A stretch of DNA of 64,000 bases from Nesterenkonia sedimenti (GCF_012641515.1 NZ_JABAHY010000003.1:186001-250000); one strand, 5' to 3'; shown: positions 15,759-25,094, counted from the stretch's first letter. The notes: generated by a model from the letters alone, not told the origin. Numbers and translations are program-made.

Positions 15759-16028
15759 TCAGTACTTCTCCCTCGCTGCAGGGGGATCGCGCCAGTCGTC
15801 TGGGTAGTACATATCAGCGTACTTCGGAACCCAATTCATACTGTGCCAAGGGCAGTTCGCCACTTGGTACTGCCACTTCATGTTGTGGCACAAAGTCAGA
15901 GCAGGTCCCCCACCCTCCGGTCCCGGATGGTGCGATGCATTCGCGGCAGGGACTCCGCCGAGTGTGATGCCGCCAAGCAGAGCCAAGCCAGCGAGTCCTG
16001 AGAGTGTACGTGTCCTCCGAGAGGTCAC
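15759..16028 (-). CDS. Small secreted protein, two cysteines, unknown function
   Basis: 89 residues from GTG at 16028, chosen because AAGGAGG lies eight to nine bases upstream; longer frames upstream lack this. The N-terminus RRTRTLSGLAGLALLGGITLG followed by VPAANA-SHH is a Sec signal peptide with a good cleavage site. The mature part is about 60 residues with Cys in LTLCHNM and ANCPWHS, which could form one disulphide, several Trp/Tyr and a His-Pro rich start. I do not recognise the family. It is a single-gene unit with its own strong terminator. Upstream gap 16029-16267 has no other gene. Confidence 0.7.
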   Translation of the reverse strand: MTSRRTRTLSGLAGLALLGGITLGGVPAANASHHPGPEGGGPALTLCHNMKWQYQVANCPWHSMNWVPKYADMYYPDDWRDPPAAREKY

Positions 16029-16206
16029 CTGCCTCTCCTCCTTCGTTATGCATTCCTTCATTTCCTGTGCTTCTGCTGCTGTGAGCAGTAGCACAAGGCT
16101 CACGCTACGAAGGCGGTTCACTCGCTATCAAGCGATTTGGACCTGTTCAGAAGGATTCACTGAGAACTCTTAGGTCATGACCATGAACGGCAAATCCCCG
16201 TACAGA

Positions 16207-16275
16207 TTTCTGGGAGTCCGCTCGAAGCGTCCGACTGGCGAACACATGGGAATGTTCGCAGCGACGCTCAGAGAA
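16207..16275 (-). other. Imperfect hairpin at the end of the tandem usp gene
   Basis: AGCGTC (16217) pairs with GACGCT (16264) and GCGAACA/TGTTCGC pairs inside it. There is no clear T tract, so termination is uncertain. The inner part looks superficially like a LexA box but has the wrong spacing. Confidence 0.35.
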
Positions 16276-17338
16276 CCGGACCGAAGTCTGCGCGGTTCTC
16301 GATTCGCTCGTCGTCCTCCTCGGGGACAACCATCAAGGGGCCCTCAGCATGCTGGAGCACCCCCTGAGAGGTCGAGCCCAGGAGCATGCCGGCGAAGCCA
16401 CCGCGGCCACGCGTGCCGAGCACTGTCAGCTGCGCACCGCGGGTCTCCTCGACCAGGACATCCACTGCGGTGCCATCAATGACCTCTGCATCGATGTTCA
16501 GCTCCGGGTAATGGTCATTGAGCCACAGCTTCCCGGCCTCAAGCTTCTCCTGCAGTTCCTTGACCGCATCGGTGTCATCAATATGTGTAGGAATCCACAC
16601 CAGCGTCGATCCAAGGGGTGGCAGGGCGCAGACCAGTCGAAGGGTCGTCTCCCGCTCAGAGGCCTCCTGAGCGGCAACCAGGGCAGCCACCCGGCCGTAG
16701 TCGGATCCATCGACACCGGCGACCACGGGCCGCTTGTCCTTGGTCCGGATCGGATGGGCGCCCTCTTCGATCAGCGACCCCGGGGCGGGTGCCCCGGGCT
16801 GATCCGTGGCAGCCACAATCGGTATTGCGCCCGTGGCGGTGGTGACCGCGTTCTCCTCCTTAGTGGAGAACTTCAGCGGAACCAGGACAGTGGGGCACTT
16901 CGCGTGGGCAGGAAGAGCCGAGGAGACCGATCCCAGCAGCCGCCCGAAGAAGCCGCCGCGGCCGCGGGAGCCGACCACCAGCATCTCGGCGGCCTCGGAG
17001 TACTCCAGGAGCACTGCTGTGGGATCACCCGATTCCACGTAGTAGGAGACTTCACCCGGGTAGTCACGCAAGAACTCCTTAGCCTCATCAATCACCCGGT
17101 CGGCACCGGCACGCAGGGATGAGTCATCCATCATGGCGTAGCCGCCGTCCATGGAAGATGCAGCAAAGGCCGGAATCGAATAGGCGGTGACCACACTCAG
17201 CGGCAGTTCGCGTCGATAGGCTTCAGCGGCAGCCCAGTGGGCAGCCCTCAGTGACTGCTCCGAGCCGTCGACGCCGACGATCACACCGTATTTCGAAGGG
17301 GTGGCCGGGCCGGGGGTTTCCGTGTCCTGCTGGGGCAT
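16268..17338 (-). CDS. Universal stress protein, tandem two-domain
   Basis: 356 residues with two Usp domains. Domain 1 (about 15-155) has GVIVGVDGSEQS and the ATP-binding signature VVGSRGRGGFFGRLLGSVS; domain 2 (about 205-345) has VVAGVDGSDYG and VLGTRGRGGFAGMLLGSTS. Both keep the G-x2-G-x9-G-S/T nucleotide loop, so both should bind ATP, as in mycobacterial and corynebacterial tandem Usp proteins. It acts in the cytoplasm, in stress or growth arrest. ATG at 17338 lies after a GGAGG. It resembles the partial Usp at 1-257. Confidence 0.92.
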   Translation of the reverse strand: MPQQDTETPGPATPSKYGVIVGVDGSEQSLRAAHWAAAEAYRRELPLSVVTAYSIPAFAASSMDGGYAMMDDSSLRAGADRVIDEAKEFLRDYPGEVSYYVESGDPTAVLLEYSEAAEMLVVGSRGRGGFFGRLLGSVSSALPAHAKCPTVLVPLKFSTKEENAVTTATGAIPIVAATDQPGAPAPGSLIEEGAHPIRTKDKRPVVAGVDGSDYGRVAALVAAQEASERETTLRLVCALPPLGSTLVWIPTHIDDTDAVKELQEKLEAGKLWLNDHYPELNIDAEVIDGTAVDVLVEETRGAQLTVLGTRGRGGFAGMLLGSTSQGVLQHAEGPLMVVPEEDDERIENRADFGPVL

Positions 17339-17434
17339 CGCAGACCTCCTGGAGGGGGTTCAGAGTAGTCCACATAGTACCCAGCCAAAGCCCATCGGGG
17401 CGAGAGGCGCGGAACTTCGGCCGTGGCGGAGAAC

Positions 17435-18496
17435 TCAGATGGAGAGCGAAGCGGCCATCTGCCGCTCGGAACCAGCAGGTTCCGGGGTGACCTGGCGGAT
17501 GATTCGGGCCGGCCAATTTGTGGTCAGTTCCTGGACCCCGAGGTCGAGCAGCTGATCAGCGTGGGCGATCTTGTCGACGGTCCAGACCCGCATGATCGCC
17601 CCACGGGCGATCCAAGCCTTGGCCTCAGCCTTATGCTGCAGGACGTACTCCACACCGGGTCCGGCCAGCCCCACTTTGCTGTTCCAGACCAGCGACTCCG
17701 AATCCCGGACGGTACCGCGCATAATCGCTGCCACAACCGGCTTAACCGCTGCGGAGAACCGAAGGTGGGAGAGCCTCGACCGGACCTCCTCCTCGGTGAC
17801 CGTGCTGAAGAGAGCGCAGAGCTTATCGCTGGAGACCAGTTCGGACAGGTGCATCAGAGAGCCCGGGTAGAAGCTCATGAAGCTGACTTCGACGCTGTGC
17901 TCGCCAGCGGGGATCCTAGAGGTCTCCGGGTCCCAGCCAAACTCCAGCAGCACCTTCAGCACCCGATCCTCCAGCTTATGCCCAAAGGGTGAGGGGTGTT
18001 TCAGCTCCACAGCCAGCCGGAAGTCCCGCCCGGCGTTGGTGACCAGCTCTAAGGTGTCCTGCAGGGTCATCAGCTGTTGACTGCGACCGCCATATCGGCT
18101 GGGCAGCTTGGGAGTCTTCCAACTGGAGACATCAAGCCGGCGCAGCTGGGCGAGGCTGAGATCGGCCAGGGCACCAGCACCATCAGTGGTACGTTCCAGC
18201 GTCGGGTCGTGGAAACAGACCGGTTCCCCGTCGCTGGAGAGGTGAATATCGATCTCCAGGCCATTGGAGCCCTCTTCGATGGCTCGCATATAGGCCGCCC
18301 GGGTGTGCTCCGGGAAGAGTCCTGATGCTCCGCGGTGGGCGAAGACTGCTGCCCGCCTCTGATTGGGGTCAGTCTCTGGAACGTTGAACTCGAGATCCTC
18401 GGGGATTCGGTGGAGGGCGGCTGTAGGGGTCTGTCCGAAAGGACGGGGTGACCGGATGCCGCCGGGGTGCTGATTCACTGCTGGTGTGATCGTCAC
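17435..18496 (-). CDS. Glycerophosphodiester phosphodiesterase family protein
   Basis: 353 residues. The TIM-barrel motifs are AHRGASGLFPEHTRAAY near residue 53 (usually HRG…PENT; here His replaces Asn), LEIDIHLSSDGEPVCFHD near residue 79 (metal-binding Glu, Asp and catalytic His) and VELKHPS near residue 160. It hydrolyses glycerophosphodiesters from phospholipid breakdown. There is no clear signal peptide; the first 45 residues are Pro-rich and outside the domain, so the true start may be later. Co-directional with the tandem usp gene downstream. Confidence 0.86.
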   Translation of the reverse strand: MTITPAVNQHPGGIRSPRPFGQTPTAALHRIPEDLEFNVPETDPNQRRAAVFAHRGASGLFPEHTRAAYMRAIEEGSNGLEIDIHLSSDGEPVCFHDPTLERTTDGAGALADLSLAQLRRLDVSSWKTPKLPSRYGGRSQQLMTLQDTLELVTNAGRDFRLAVELKHPSPFGHKLEDRVLKVLLEFGWDPETSRIPAGEHSVEVSFMSFYPGSLMHLSELVSSDKLCALFSTVTEEEVRSRLSHLRFSAAVKPVVAAIMRGTVRDSESLVWNSKVGLAGPGVEYVLQHKAEAKAWIARGAIMRVWTVDKIAHADQLLDLGVQELTTNWPARIIRQVTPEPAGSERQMAASLSI

Positions 18497-18580
18497 AGTT
18501 TCACGCTAGGGCCAGGAGGCCAACTTCAGGCGACAGCGGGGCGAAATATGGGTGGAACTCTCTGTGAACATTTCGTAAAC

Positions 18581-19609
18581 CTAACTCTGCAGCTGCTTTC
18601 TGGCGGCGCGTTTGGCCTTCACCGAGGCCTTCAGTTCCTTCTTCTTCGCCCGACGCTCCTTGCGGTCGGCTCGCAGCTTCTCCCGCTGCAGACCTCGTTT
18701 GAAATCCTCGACGACGGCTTCTGGAGTCTCCTCCGGCAGCTCACCAAAGGTCTTATGCGCGCTGCGGACGATCTGATTGGCCAACGCCCGGTTGCCGATC
18801 CCGCCGATCACCGCACCGATGCCATAGGGAATAGCCCGGCCGAACATGGAGGTGCCCTGTCGAACGAAGAAACGCCGGACGAACTGCTTCTTCAGCTGAG
18901 TGGAGACGATGCCGGCCATAGTGGTGGCTGTTCCGGCAGAGGAGGCCAGGTTGCTCAGCGGAACGATGGAACCCACTGGGCCCGCCCCACGCCCATCGGC
19001 CTGAGCCGAGAGCTCTGCGAGCAGCCGGCGGCCCTCATCGCCGAGCATCACGCCCATGACCAACAGTTTGGCCTTCTGGGGGTCCTCTGTGCTGACTCCG
19101 GAAAGCTCCGCCATGGACTGAGCGTAGATGGCACACAGCTCCAGGAAGCTACCGGTGGCCAAGGTGGACAGCCCCAGTGAGGTGACGGTGCCGACACCAG
19201 GCACAGCCGAGGTTGCGCCGATCAGTGCCCCTCCCCCGGTCATGGAGCGTTTGAACTCCTTGTCCAACTGGGCGGCCAGCTGGCGGTTTGTGAAGGTGGG
19301 ATGGGATTTGCGCATCCGCCGCAGGTTCGCCAGGACAACAGGGCGCTGAACGGTCACAGCACGGGTCAGCCAGGTCTCGGCCGATGGGGTCAGAGTGCCG
19401 TCCTCGTTGAAAGCCTGACGCGAGATGAAACTGACCGACTTCGCGGTGAGATAACCGGTGGCAGCACTGCGGAAGACTGGTTTGGCCGCTTTCTTCGCGG
19501 CCCGGCGCTGCTGTTTCTGCTGGGCACGCTGGGCGGAACCGATTCGGCGCGGCTGGGGGAAGTAGTCCGAGCCAGAGCCCTGGTAGGGCACTATCTGCGT
19601 TGAAGCCAT
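18581..19609 (-). CDS. Conserved hypothetical protein, possibly EcsC-like
   Basis: 342 residues with strongly basic ends (RRAAKKAAK near residue 38; an Arg/Lys-rich tail from about 310) and a central Gly/Ala/Leu-rich helical part (GGGALIGATSAVPGVGTV, GIGAVIGGIGNRALANQIV) that could be membrane-associated amphipathic helices. The GA-rich core reminds me of EcsC-family proteins, but I am not sure. No enzyme motif is visible. It is co-directional with the glycerophosphodiesterase downstream and the EEP-like gene upstream. Confidence 0.65.
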   Translation of the reverse strand: MASTQIVPYQGSGSDYFPQPRRIGSAQRAQQKQQRRAAKKAAKPVFRSAATGYLTAKSVSFISRQAFNEDGTLTPSAETWLTRAVTVQRPVVLANLRRMRKSHPTFTNRQLAAQLDKEFKRSMTGGGALIGATSAVPGVGTVTSLGLSTLATGSFLELCAIYAQSMAELSGVSTEDPQKAKLLVMGVMLGDEGRRLLAELSAQADGRGAGPVGSIVPLSNLASSAGTATTMAGIVSTQLKKQFVRRFFVRQGTSMFGRAIPYGIGAVIGGIGNRALANQIVRSAHKTFGELPEETPEAVVEDFKRGLQREKLRADRKERRAKKKELKASVKAKRAARKQLQS

Positions 19610-19627
19610 ATAGCTGAGTCTATGAGC

Positions 19628-20971
19628 TCAGTCGTCCAGAGTCAGATCGACCCAGACCAGCCGATCGAGGAGGGCGTAGGAGGAGGTGGGATCCACCACT
19701 TCATAGCCCAGTTCACCCGATCCTGGCCAAAACACGCCGGAGCCGCTGACATCCAGTCCTGTGGAGGGCAGGACATAGGAGGTCCGCAGATCTCCGCCTT
19801 GCTCCACGAAGTGCGTGGCAGTCTCGTCAGTGTCCTCCAAGGGGCCGGGGCGCTCCTCGAGGCTGACCTCGGTGATGGCCTCGGGCTCGGGGTCCTGAAC
19901 TCCGGGAGCCTCCAGCAGCGGGCTGAGATCCTCGGGGGACTCTCCGGTAATCACAGGAGAGCCGGCGACGACGAAGGGGGTGCCTGCATCCAGCGGGCCG
20001 GTCTCACCCTCATCGTCGTAGAGGTACCAGGCATTGCCGGAGACATAGTCACCGATGACCCGGCGCAGATCATTGCTGCGGGCAACGGCAAGGTCATCGG
20101 TCTGCTGCACTGCAGTGGAGGTGGTAACAACGTGGACGGTTTCGCCGTCGACCTCAACAGGAACGTCGAGGAGGTTGGTCTCCGGCAGGCGCAGCACTGA
20201 CTCCTCGAGCTCGGAGTGCTCGTCCTCCGGCATGGAGTTATCCGGCAGATCGCTCCACAGGAAGTTCTGGAAGCTGCGCACCTCGTCCTCAACGATGGGG
20301 TGCTTCGAGAAGATCAGATTGCCGTACTGGCCGGGGAACTCCCCGTAGCCCACGGCGTCACCGGGTCCTCCGATGACACCATCGCCGTCGAGGTCTGCCC
20401 CGGAGTCACGCCCGGAGTTGGTGCTTGCGGCATATACATAGGGGTAGTCGAGGCTGGCCTCCCCGTGCTGGCCGCTGGCGAGGTACCGGGTGCGCAGCAG
20501 TTCGGCTACGGCACCGTCCTCGTCATAACTCACCCCGGTGAGAACCAGCACATCGGGATCGTTGATCTGAGCGGTCTGCGCCACTGCACGAGCCGGGATA
20601 TGGTTCCCGGTGCTCAGTGAGGAGATCAGCTGGTCTACGGGGTCATCGGCGTCGGGGTCGGCGGTGATACCTGCGTGCAGGGTCGCGACCCGGAGGTCAC
20701 CCTCATCCTTCTCCACCACAGAGGCGGAGGCGTCGTCGTCATCCGAACCAGAAGGCTGACCTGGCGCTGGGTAGGAGACGCCGGGGGTCACCACTCCGGT
20801 GACCCCTTCAGCTGCGGGAGCGGGCTGCGCGACAGAGGAGGAAGCGGCGGCCGCAGTGGTCACGGTCAGACCAGCTGCCATCGTTACTGCAACGCAGGTT
20901 CGTGCTGCAGTGCCCCTCATCATCCTCATCCGGCGCGCAGGCTCAGGAAAGCCTGTGGGCATGCGTTCCAC
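19628..20971 (-). CDS. Secreted endonuclease/exonuclease/phosphatase-fold protein lacking catalytic residues
   Basis: 447 residues with an N-terminal signal peptide (about 15-48, ending in AQPAPAAEG). The frame follows a large EEP-family protein: LRVATLHAG (expected F/L-N at the His), VLVLTGVSY (expected Asn-Glu), YGNLIFSKHPI, PFVVAGSPVITG (expected GDFN) and SYALLDRLVWVDL (expected SDH). All four catalytic sites are substituted while the scaffold is kept, so it is probably an inactive homologue or a gene losing its function. The start is uncertain (GTG 20971, ATG 20962 or later ATGs). It is transcribed away from the BCCT gene. Confidence 0.7.
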   Translation of the reverse strand: MERMPTGFPEPARRMRMMRGTAARTCVAVTMAAGLTVTTAAAASSSVAQPAPAAEGVTGVVTPGVSYPAPGQPSGSDDDDASASVVEKDEGDLRVATLHAGITADPDADDPVDQLISSLSTGNHIPARAVAQTAQINDPDVLVLTGVSYDEDGAVAELLRTRYLASGQHGEASLDYPYVYAASTNSGRDSGADLDGDGVIGGPGDAVGYGEFPGQYGNLIFSKHPIVEDEVRSFQNFLWSDLPDNSMPEDEHSELEESVLRLPETNLLDVPVEVDGETVHVVTTSTAVQQTDDLAVARSNDLRRVIGDYVSGNAWYLYDDEGETGPLDAGTPFVVAGSPVITGESPEDLSPLLEAPGVQDPEPEAITEVSLEERPGPLEDTDETATHFVEQGGDLRTSYVLPSTGLDVSGSGVFWPGSGELGYEVVDPTSSYALLDRLVWVDLTLDD

Positions 20972-21115
20972 GGTAGCGACTCAACCTGGATACGCCAAGC
21001 CCGGATTCGTCATCTTCAACAAGAGTTATAAAGGTGTAATCGCCCCAACGGTTACAGTGGAGCACAGTAAACGACTACTTTTACGTTATTACTGTGACTA
21101 TTAGGAGGGTACTCA

Positions 21116-23179
21116 ATGGCTTCGCAGCCAGAGAGCAAATTGAGGGACTGGTCCCTCTCCGATGCGTGGAAGGGGCTGAGTCTACCGGTCTTCATTCCCG
21201 CGGTGCTGCTGATCGTCGGCGCCCTGATCTTCGCCACCTGGTGGGGTGCTACTGAGGGCGAGGAAGCATTTGAAACGCTGAACGCCAATATTGTTGAAGG
21301 TGTCGGCTGGTGGTACGTACTGCTGACTGCAGTCTTCATCGCCTTCGCCCTGTGGGCAGGCTTCTCCCGGGCTGGAAACATCCGCCTGGGCCGCGACGAC
21401 GAGGCACCGGAATTTGGTCTGGGCTCCTGGTTCTGCATGCTCTTTGCTGCAGGTATGGGTATCGGCCTGGTCTTCTGGGGCGTCTCCGAGCCGCTGTTCA
21501 ACCTCATGGGCCCCCCGGAGTTCGCTGATCCCGACGGTGATGCCGGCGAGGCCGTCGGCCAGGCACTGGTCCACTGGGGTCTGCATGCCTGGGCGATCTA
21601 CGTGATCGTCGGCCTGGGCCTTGCCTATATGACTTTCCGCCGCGGCCGGCCGCTGTCCATCCGTTGGCTGCTGGAGCCGATCTTCGGCCGTAAGCTCATC
21701 CAGTCCTGGGTGGGCCACGTCATCGATATCGTCGCCATCGTCGGTACCGTCTTCGGTGTGGTGACCTCACTGGGCATCGGTGTCCAGCAGATCGCCACCG
21801 GCCTGGACTTCATGGGCTGGGCCAATGCGGATAACGAATTCCTGCTGACCTGGCTGATCGTGGGCATTATGGCCATCGCCACCTTCTCGGTGATCACCGG
21901 TGTTCATAAGGGCCTGAAGTGGCTGTCCAACATCAATATGGTCATGGCCGCCGGACTGGCCCTGTTCGTGCTGCTGGCCGGACCGACCCTGTTCCTGCTG
22001 CAGTCCATGGTGGGCAACCTCGGTGAGTACCTGCAGACCTTCCCGCAGATGATCTTTGAGACCAACGCCGCCTACCACGACCCTGAGGCCGAGTCCACCT
22101 TCTCCGGTGACTGGACTATCTACTACTGGGGCTGGTGGATGAGCTGGGCACCCTTCGTGGGCATGTTCATCGCCCGGATCTCCCGCGGCCGCACCGTGCG
22201 TGAGTTCGTCTTCGGCGTGCTGCTGGCCCCGACTATGATCTCGGTGATCTGGTTCTCCATCTTCGGTTCCTCCGGTATCTTCTACTACCTCCGGGACGAA
22301 GCGAATATGCAGAACGATGAGGGCACCCTTGACGAAGCCGAGGGTCTCTACCTGCTGTTCCAGAACCTGCCGGTGGCTGAGATTGCGGTCTCCCTGGCTG
22401 CCGTGTTCGGCATCCTGGTGATCACCATCTTCTTCATCACCTCCGGTGACTCCGGCTCCCTGGTCACCGACGTGCTGGCCTATGGCGGTCGCACCGAGAC
22501 CCCGCGTCTGACCCGTGTGTTCTGGACTCTGCTGATCGCTGTGACCGCCATCGTGCTGCTGGCAGCGGCTCCGGAACCGGATGCCTCACTACGCGTGCTG
22601 CAGGTGGCCTCCATCTCCGCAGCGGCACCGCTGTCGATCGTCTTCGCTCTGGCTGTTGTGGCCATGGTGCGCCTGCTGGCCTATGACGGCAAGAACACCC
22701 CACGCTATGTGCGGGTCCGCCGCCATGCCTCCAAGGCAGCCCTGGTGGACACCGCCCGCGCCGAGGCCGGCTCCGATGAGGGCCCGGCCGTGCAGCGAAC
22801 GTTGCTGCAGATGCTCAACGAGCAGACCAAGGTGCTGCGCGGTATGTTCGGCAACACCTCGGCCACTCTGGCCGGACTGCCGATCACTGCCGGTAAGGGC
22901 TCTGCCTCTGGTAAGGACAACGGCAACGATGATCTGGTGCTGGCTATTCAGGACATCCCGGCTCATGCCACCAAGGTCAACGCTGAGACCGGTGTACTCG
23001 GCTGGGACAAGAAGGCCGCCTACCGCGATCCGATCGACGGCGATGCCTCCTTCGAGACGCCTGAATACTCTGCCTCCTACACCGGTTGGGAGCACGAGGC
23101 AGAGGAGTACTTCCACGAGACCGTCGCCACCGGGACCATCCCTGTTGTGGATCCCGATGAGGACGAGGAGAAGAAGTAA
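21116..23179 (+). CDS. BCCT family osmolyte transporter
   Basis: 687 residues, 12 membrane helices, ATG at 21116 preceded by AGGAGGG. The family signatures are AAGMGIGLVFWGVSEPL near residue 110 (glycine-rich stretch of TM3, the GMGIG form found in sodium-coupled betaine carriers such as BetP) and WGWWMSWAPFVGMFIARIS near residue 340 (TM8). A cytoplasmic C-terminal tail of about 150 residues is longer than in BetP and may act in osmosensing; corynebacterial LcoP and EctP are closer in size. Likely substrates are betaine, ectoine or proline. It is a single-gene unit with a terminator at 23211. Confidence 0.92.
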   Translation: MASQPESKLRDWSLSDAWKGLSLPVFIPAVLLIVGALIFATWWGATEGEEAFETLNANIVEGVGWWYVLLTAVFIAFALWAGFSRAGNIRLGRDDEAPEFGLGSWFCMLFAAGMGIGLVFWGVSEPLFNLMGPPEFADPDGDAGEAVGQALVHWGLHAWAIYVIVGLGLAYMTFRRGRPLSIRWLLEPIFGRKLIQSWVGHVIDIVAIVGTVFGVVTSLGIGVQQIATGLDFMGWANADNEFLLTWLIVGIMAIATFSVITGVHKGLKWLSNINMVMAAGLALFVLLAGPTLFLLQSMVGNLGEYLQTFPQMIFETNAAYHDPEAESTFSGDWTIYYWGWWMSWAPFVGMFIARISRGRTVREFVFGVLLAPTMISVIWFSIFGSSGIFYYLRDEANMQNDEGTLDEAEGLYLLFQNLPVAEIAVSLAAVFGILVITIFFITSGDSGSLVTDVLAYGGRTETPRLTRVFWTLLIAVTAIVLLAAAPEPDASLRVLQVASISAAAPLSIVFALAVVAMVRLLAYDGKNTPRYVRVRRHASKAALVDTARAEAGSDEGPAVQRTLLQMLNEQTKVLRGMFGNTSATLAGLPITAGKGSASGKDNGNDDLVLAIQDIPAHATKVNAETGVLGWDKKAAYRDPIDGDASFETPEYSASYTGWEHEAEEYFHETVATGTIPVVDPDEDEEKK

Positions 23180-23210
23180 CCGAATACAGAACTAGCCGCT
23201 GAGGCTAATC

Positions 23211-23275
23211 AGCGGGGGTCGGCCCCAGAGAATCGTTTGAGTTCTCTGAAGGGGAGCCGGCCCCCGCTTCTGTTT
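23211..23275. terminator. Bidirectional terminator between BCCT gene and gntR
   Basis: AGCGGGGGTCGGCCCC pairs with GGGGAGCCGGCCCCCGCT (one bulge), with an inner AGAGAA/TTCTCT hairpin, followed by TTCTGTTT. The convergent gntR gene ends at 23274, inside its 3' arm. Confidence 0.85.
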
Positions 23276-23927
23276 AACCCTCGCTCAGGGCCAGCCAGTT
23301 CTGCTGGGTCAGCTCAGCGCAGCCGGTTGCATCACCGGCCTGGGCCGCTGCGATGATCTGTTCATGGTGGCTGATGGAGGTCAGCGCCCTGGCCGAGTCG
23401 AAATGCAGGTACTCCGCCCTGCGCAGCACTGGCATGACCTGGTCGATCTGTTCGGTGAGGACAGCGTTTCCGCCGCGGTGGATGAATATCCCGTGGAAGG
23501 CGTCGTCGGCGGTTACACATGCTTCGGCATCTCCGGCCTCGACCCCCTTGCGCAGAGCCTCATTGGCTTCAGTCAATCGGTTGAAATCGGCTGCCTCCAG
23601 CTGCGGTACGGCCAGACGAGCGGCGAGACTGTGCAGTTCGGCTGCGACCACGCGGGAGTCTCCTACGGCCACGGTGTCATAGGGGGTGACCATAGTGGAG
23701 CGCCCGGGAACAGCGCTGACCAGACCGCTTCGCTCCAGTCGGAGCAGGGCCTCGCGGATCGGGGTTCGAGAGACACCCAGCCATTCCTGCAGCTGGGAAT
23801 CCACCAGCTTCTCCCCCGGCGCCAATTCTCCGCGGACGATGGCATCGCGCACCGCACGGTAGACGTCATCGCGCAGCAGTGATCGCCGGGTCAGCGGGGC
23901 GGTATTCGGTACTGGCATGCCATGCAT
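23274..23927 (-). CDS. GntR family regulator, FadR/FCD subfamily
   Basis: 217 residues. The N-terminal winged helix-turn-helix runs from about residue 14 (DDVYRAVRDAIVRGELAPG … LGVSRTPIREALLRLE). The C-terminal FCD domain has the metal-ligand pattern: Asp/His in TADDAFHGIFIH, and His in ISHHEQIIAA. It is divergent from the ACC deaminase gene, and a perfect inverted repeat lies between them (23931-23947), so it very likely represses that gene and itself, with an amino acid or keto acid as effector. Confidence 0.9.
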   Translation of the reverse strand: MHGMPVPNTAPLTRRSLLRDDVYRAVRDAIVRGELAPGEKLVDSQLQEWLGVSRTPIREALLRLERSGLVSAVPGRSTMVTPYDTVAVGDSRVVAAELHSLAARLAVPQLEAADFNRLTEANEALRKGVEAGDAEACVTADDAFHGIFIHRGGNAVLTEQIDQVMPVLRRAEYLHFDSARALTSISHHEQIIAAAQAGDATGCAELTQQNWLALSEG

Positions 23928-23930
23928 CCT

Positions 23931-23947
23931 ATGTCACCCTTTGACAT
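23931..23947. promoter_or_regulatory. Probable GntR operator overlapping the acdS promoter
   Basis: ATGTCA-CCCTT-TGACAT is a perfect 6-bp inverted repeat with a 5-base spacer, between gntR and acdS. Its right arm is part of a TTGACA -35 box (23941-23946); a TATGCA -10 candidate follows about 16 bases on. Binding here would block the acdS promoter. Confidence 0.75.
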
Positions 23948-24019
23948 CACCCCATGGAGCAATATGCAATATATAGCAGACTGATCGCCAGTCTCCCCGC
24001 TGTCTACAGAGGAGTTCCC

Positions 24020-25024
24020 ATGGCCCTATCCGACTTCGAGCGTTATCCCCTGACCTTCGGCCCGAGCCCCATTCACCGACTGGACCGGCTGACCGAGCAT
24101 CTGGGCGGGGCGCAGATCTGGGCCAAGCGTGAGGATGTGAACTCGGGGCTGGCCTTCGGCGGCAATAAGACCCGCAAGCTGGAGTACATCGTCCCGGACA
24201 TCCTGGCCTCCGGGGCCGACACCCTGGTCAGCATCGGCGGGTACCAGTCCAACCACACCCGCCAGGTCGCGGCAGTGGCCGCCAAACTGGGGCTGAAGGC
24301 ACGGCTGGTGCAGGAGAAGTGGGTGGATTGGCCCGATGCCGTCAACGATAAAGTCGGCAATATTCTGCTCTCCCGACTCATGGGCGCAGATGTCAGCCTC
24401 AGTCCCGAGGGTTTCGATATCGGCATCCGATCCAGCTGGAAGGAAGCACTGGCTGAGGTGGAGGCAGAGGGCGGTGTGCCCTATCCGATCCCCGCCGGAG
24501 CCTCGGAGCATAAATTCGGTGGTCTGGGCTTCGCGAACTGGGCCTATGAGGTCCAGCAGCAGGAACAGGAACTCGGGGTCTTCTTCGACACCATCATCGT
24601 CTGCACGGTCACCGGTTCCACCCATGCCGGCATGATCGCCGGATTCGCCGGCCAGGACCAGCCCCGCCAGGTCCTGGGGATTGATGCCTCCGCGACCCTG
24701 GAGAAGACCCGGGAGCAGGTTGCCCGGATCGCAAGGAACACCGCTGAGCTGATCGACCTCGGCCGTGAACTTCGTGACGAGGAGATCAATGTCCTCGAGG
24801 GCTGGGCCGGGGACCTCTATGGCATCCCGGTGGAGTCCACAGTGGATGCGATGCGGCTCAGCGCCCAGACCGAAGGGATGATCATCGACCCGGTCTACGA
24901 GGGCAAGTCCATGGCCGGGCTGATCGATCTCGTCAACAGTGGGCGCATCGATAAGAACTCCAATGTCCTCTACGCGCATCTGGGTGGCCAGCCCGCCCTG
25001 AACGCATATTCCGGAATTATTTAG
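24020..25024 (+). CDS. acdS: 1-aminocyclopropane-1-carboxylate (ACC) deaminase
   Basis: 334 residues from ATG at 24020, with AGAGGAG upstream (a longer frame from 23954 adds residues with no family match). PLP-binding lysine is K50 in [10 protein letters not shown]. The residues that separate true ACC deaminases from D-cysteine desulfhydrases are all of the deaminase type: Y267, Y293, E294 in PVYEGKSM and L321 in YAHLGG, one position off the Pseudomonas numbering (268, 294, 295, 322). It converts ACC, the plant ethylene precursor, to 2-oxobutyrate and ammonia. The adjacent GntR regulator suggests induction. It implies contact with plant material or use of ACC as nitrogen source. Confidence 0.93.
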   Translation: MALSDFERYPLTFGPSPIHRLDRLTEHLGGAQIWAKREDVNSGLAFGGNKTRKLEYIVPDILASGADTLVSIGGYQSNHTRQVAAVAAKLGLKARLVQEKWVDWPDAVNDKVGNILLSRLMGADVSLSPEGFDIGIRSSWKEALAEVEAEGGVPYPIPAGASEHKFGGLGFANWAYEVQQQEQELGVFFDTIIVCTVTGSTHAGMIAGFAGQDQPRQVLGIDASATLEKTREQVARIARNTAELIDLGRELRDEEINVLEGWAGDLYGIPVESTVDAMRLSAQTEGMIIDPVYEGKSMAGLIDLVNSGRIDKNSNVLYAHLGGQPALNAYSGII

Positions 25025-25040
25025 AGCCTGTAAGAACACA

Positions 25041-25094
25041 CTGGCCCGGTCGCCCTCCGGCGTCTCAGAAGGGACCGGAGCGCGACCGGGCCAG
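25041..25094. terminator. Bidirectional terminator between acdS and the aldo/keto reductase gene
   Basis: CTGGCCCGGTCGC pairs with GCGACCGGGCCAG; an inner loop contains a smaller TCCGG/CCGGA pairing. It lies between two convergent genes. Confidence 0.8.

Noticed and set aside
16234-16253. LexA (SOS) box
   Set aside because: CGAAC and GTTCG half-sites are ten bases apart instead of four, and the site lies at the 3' end of a gene.
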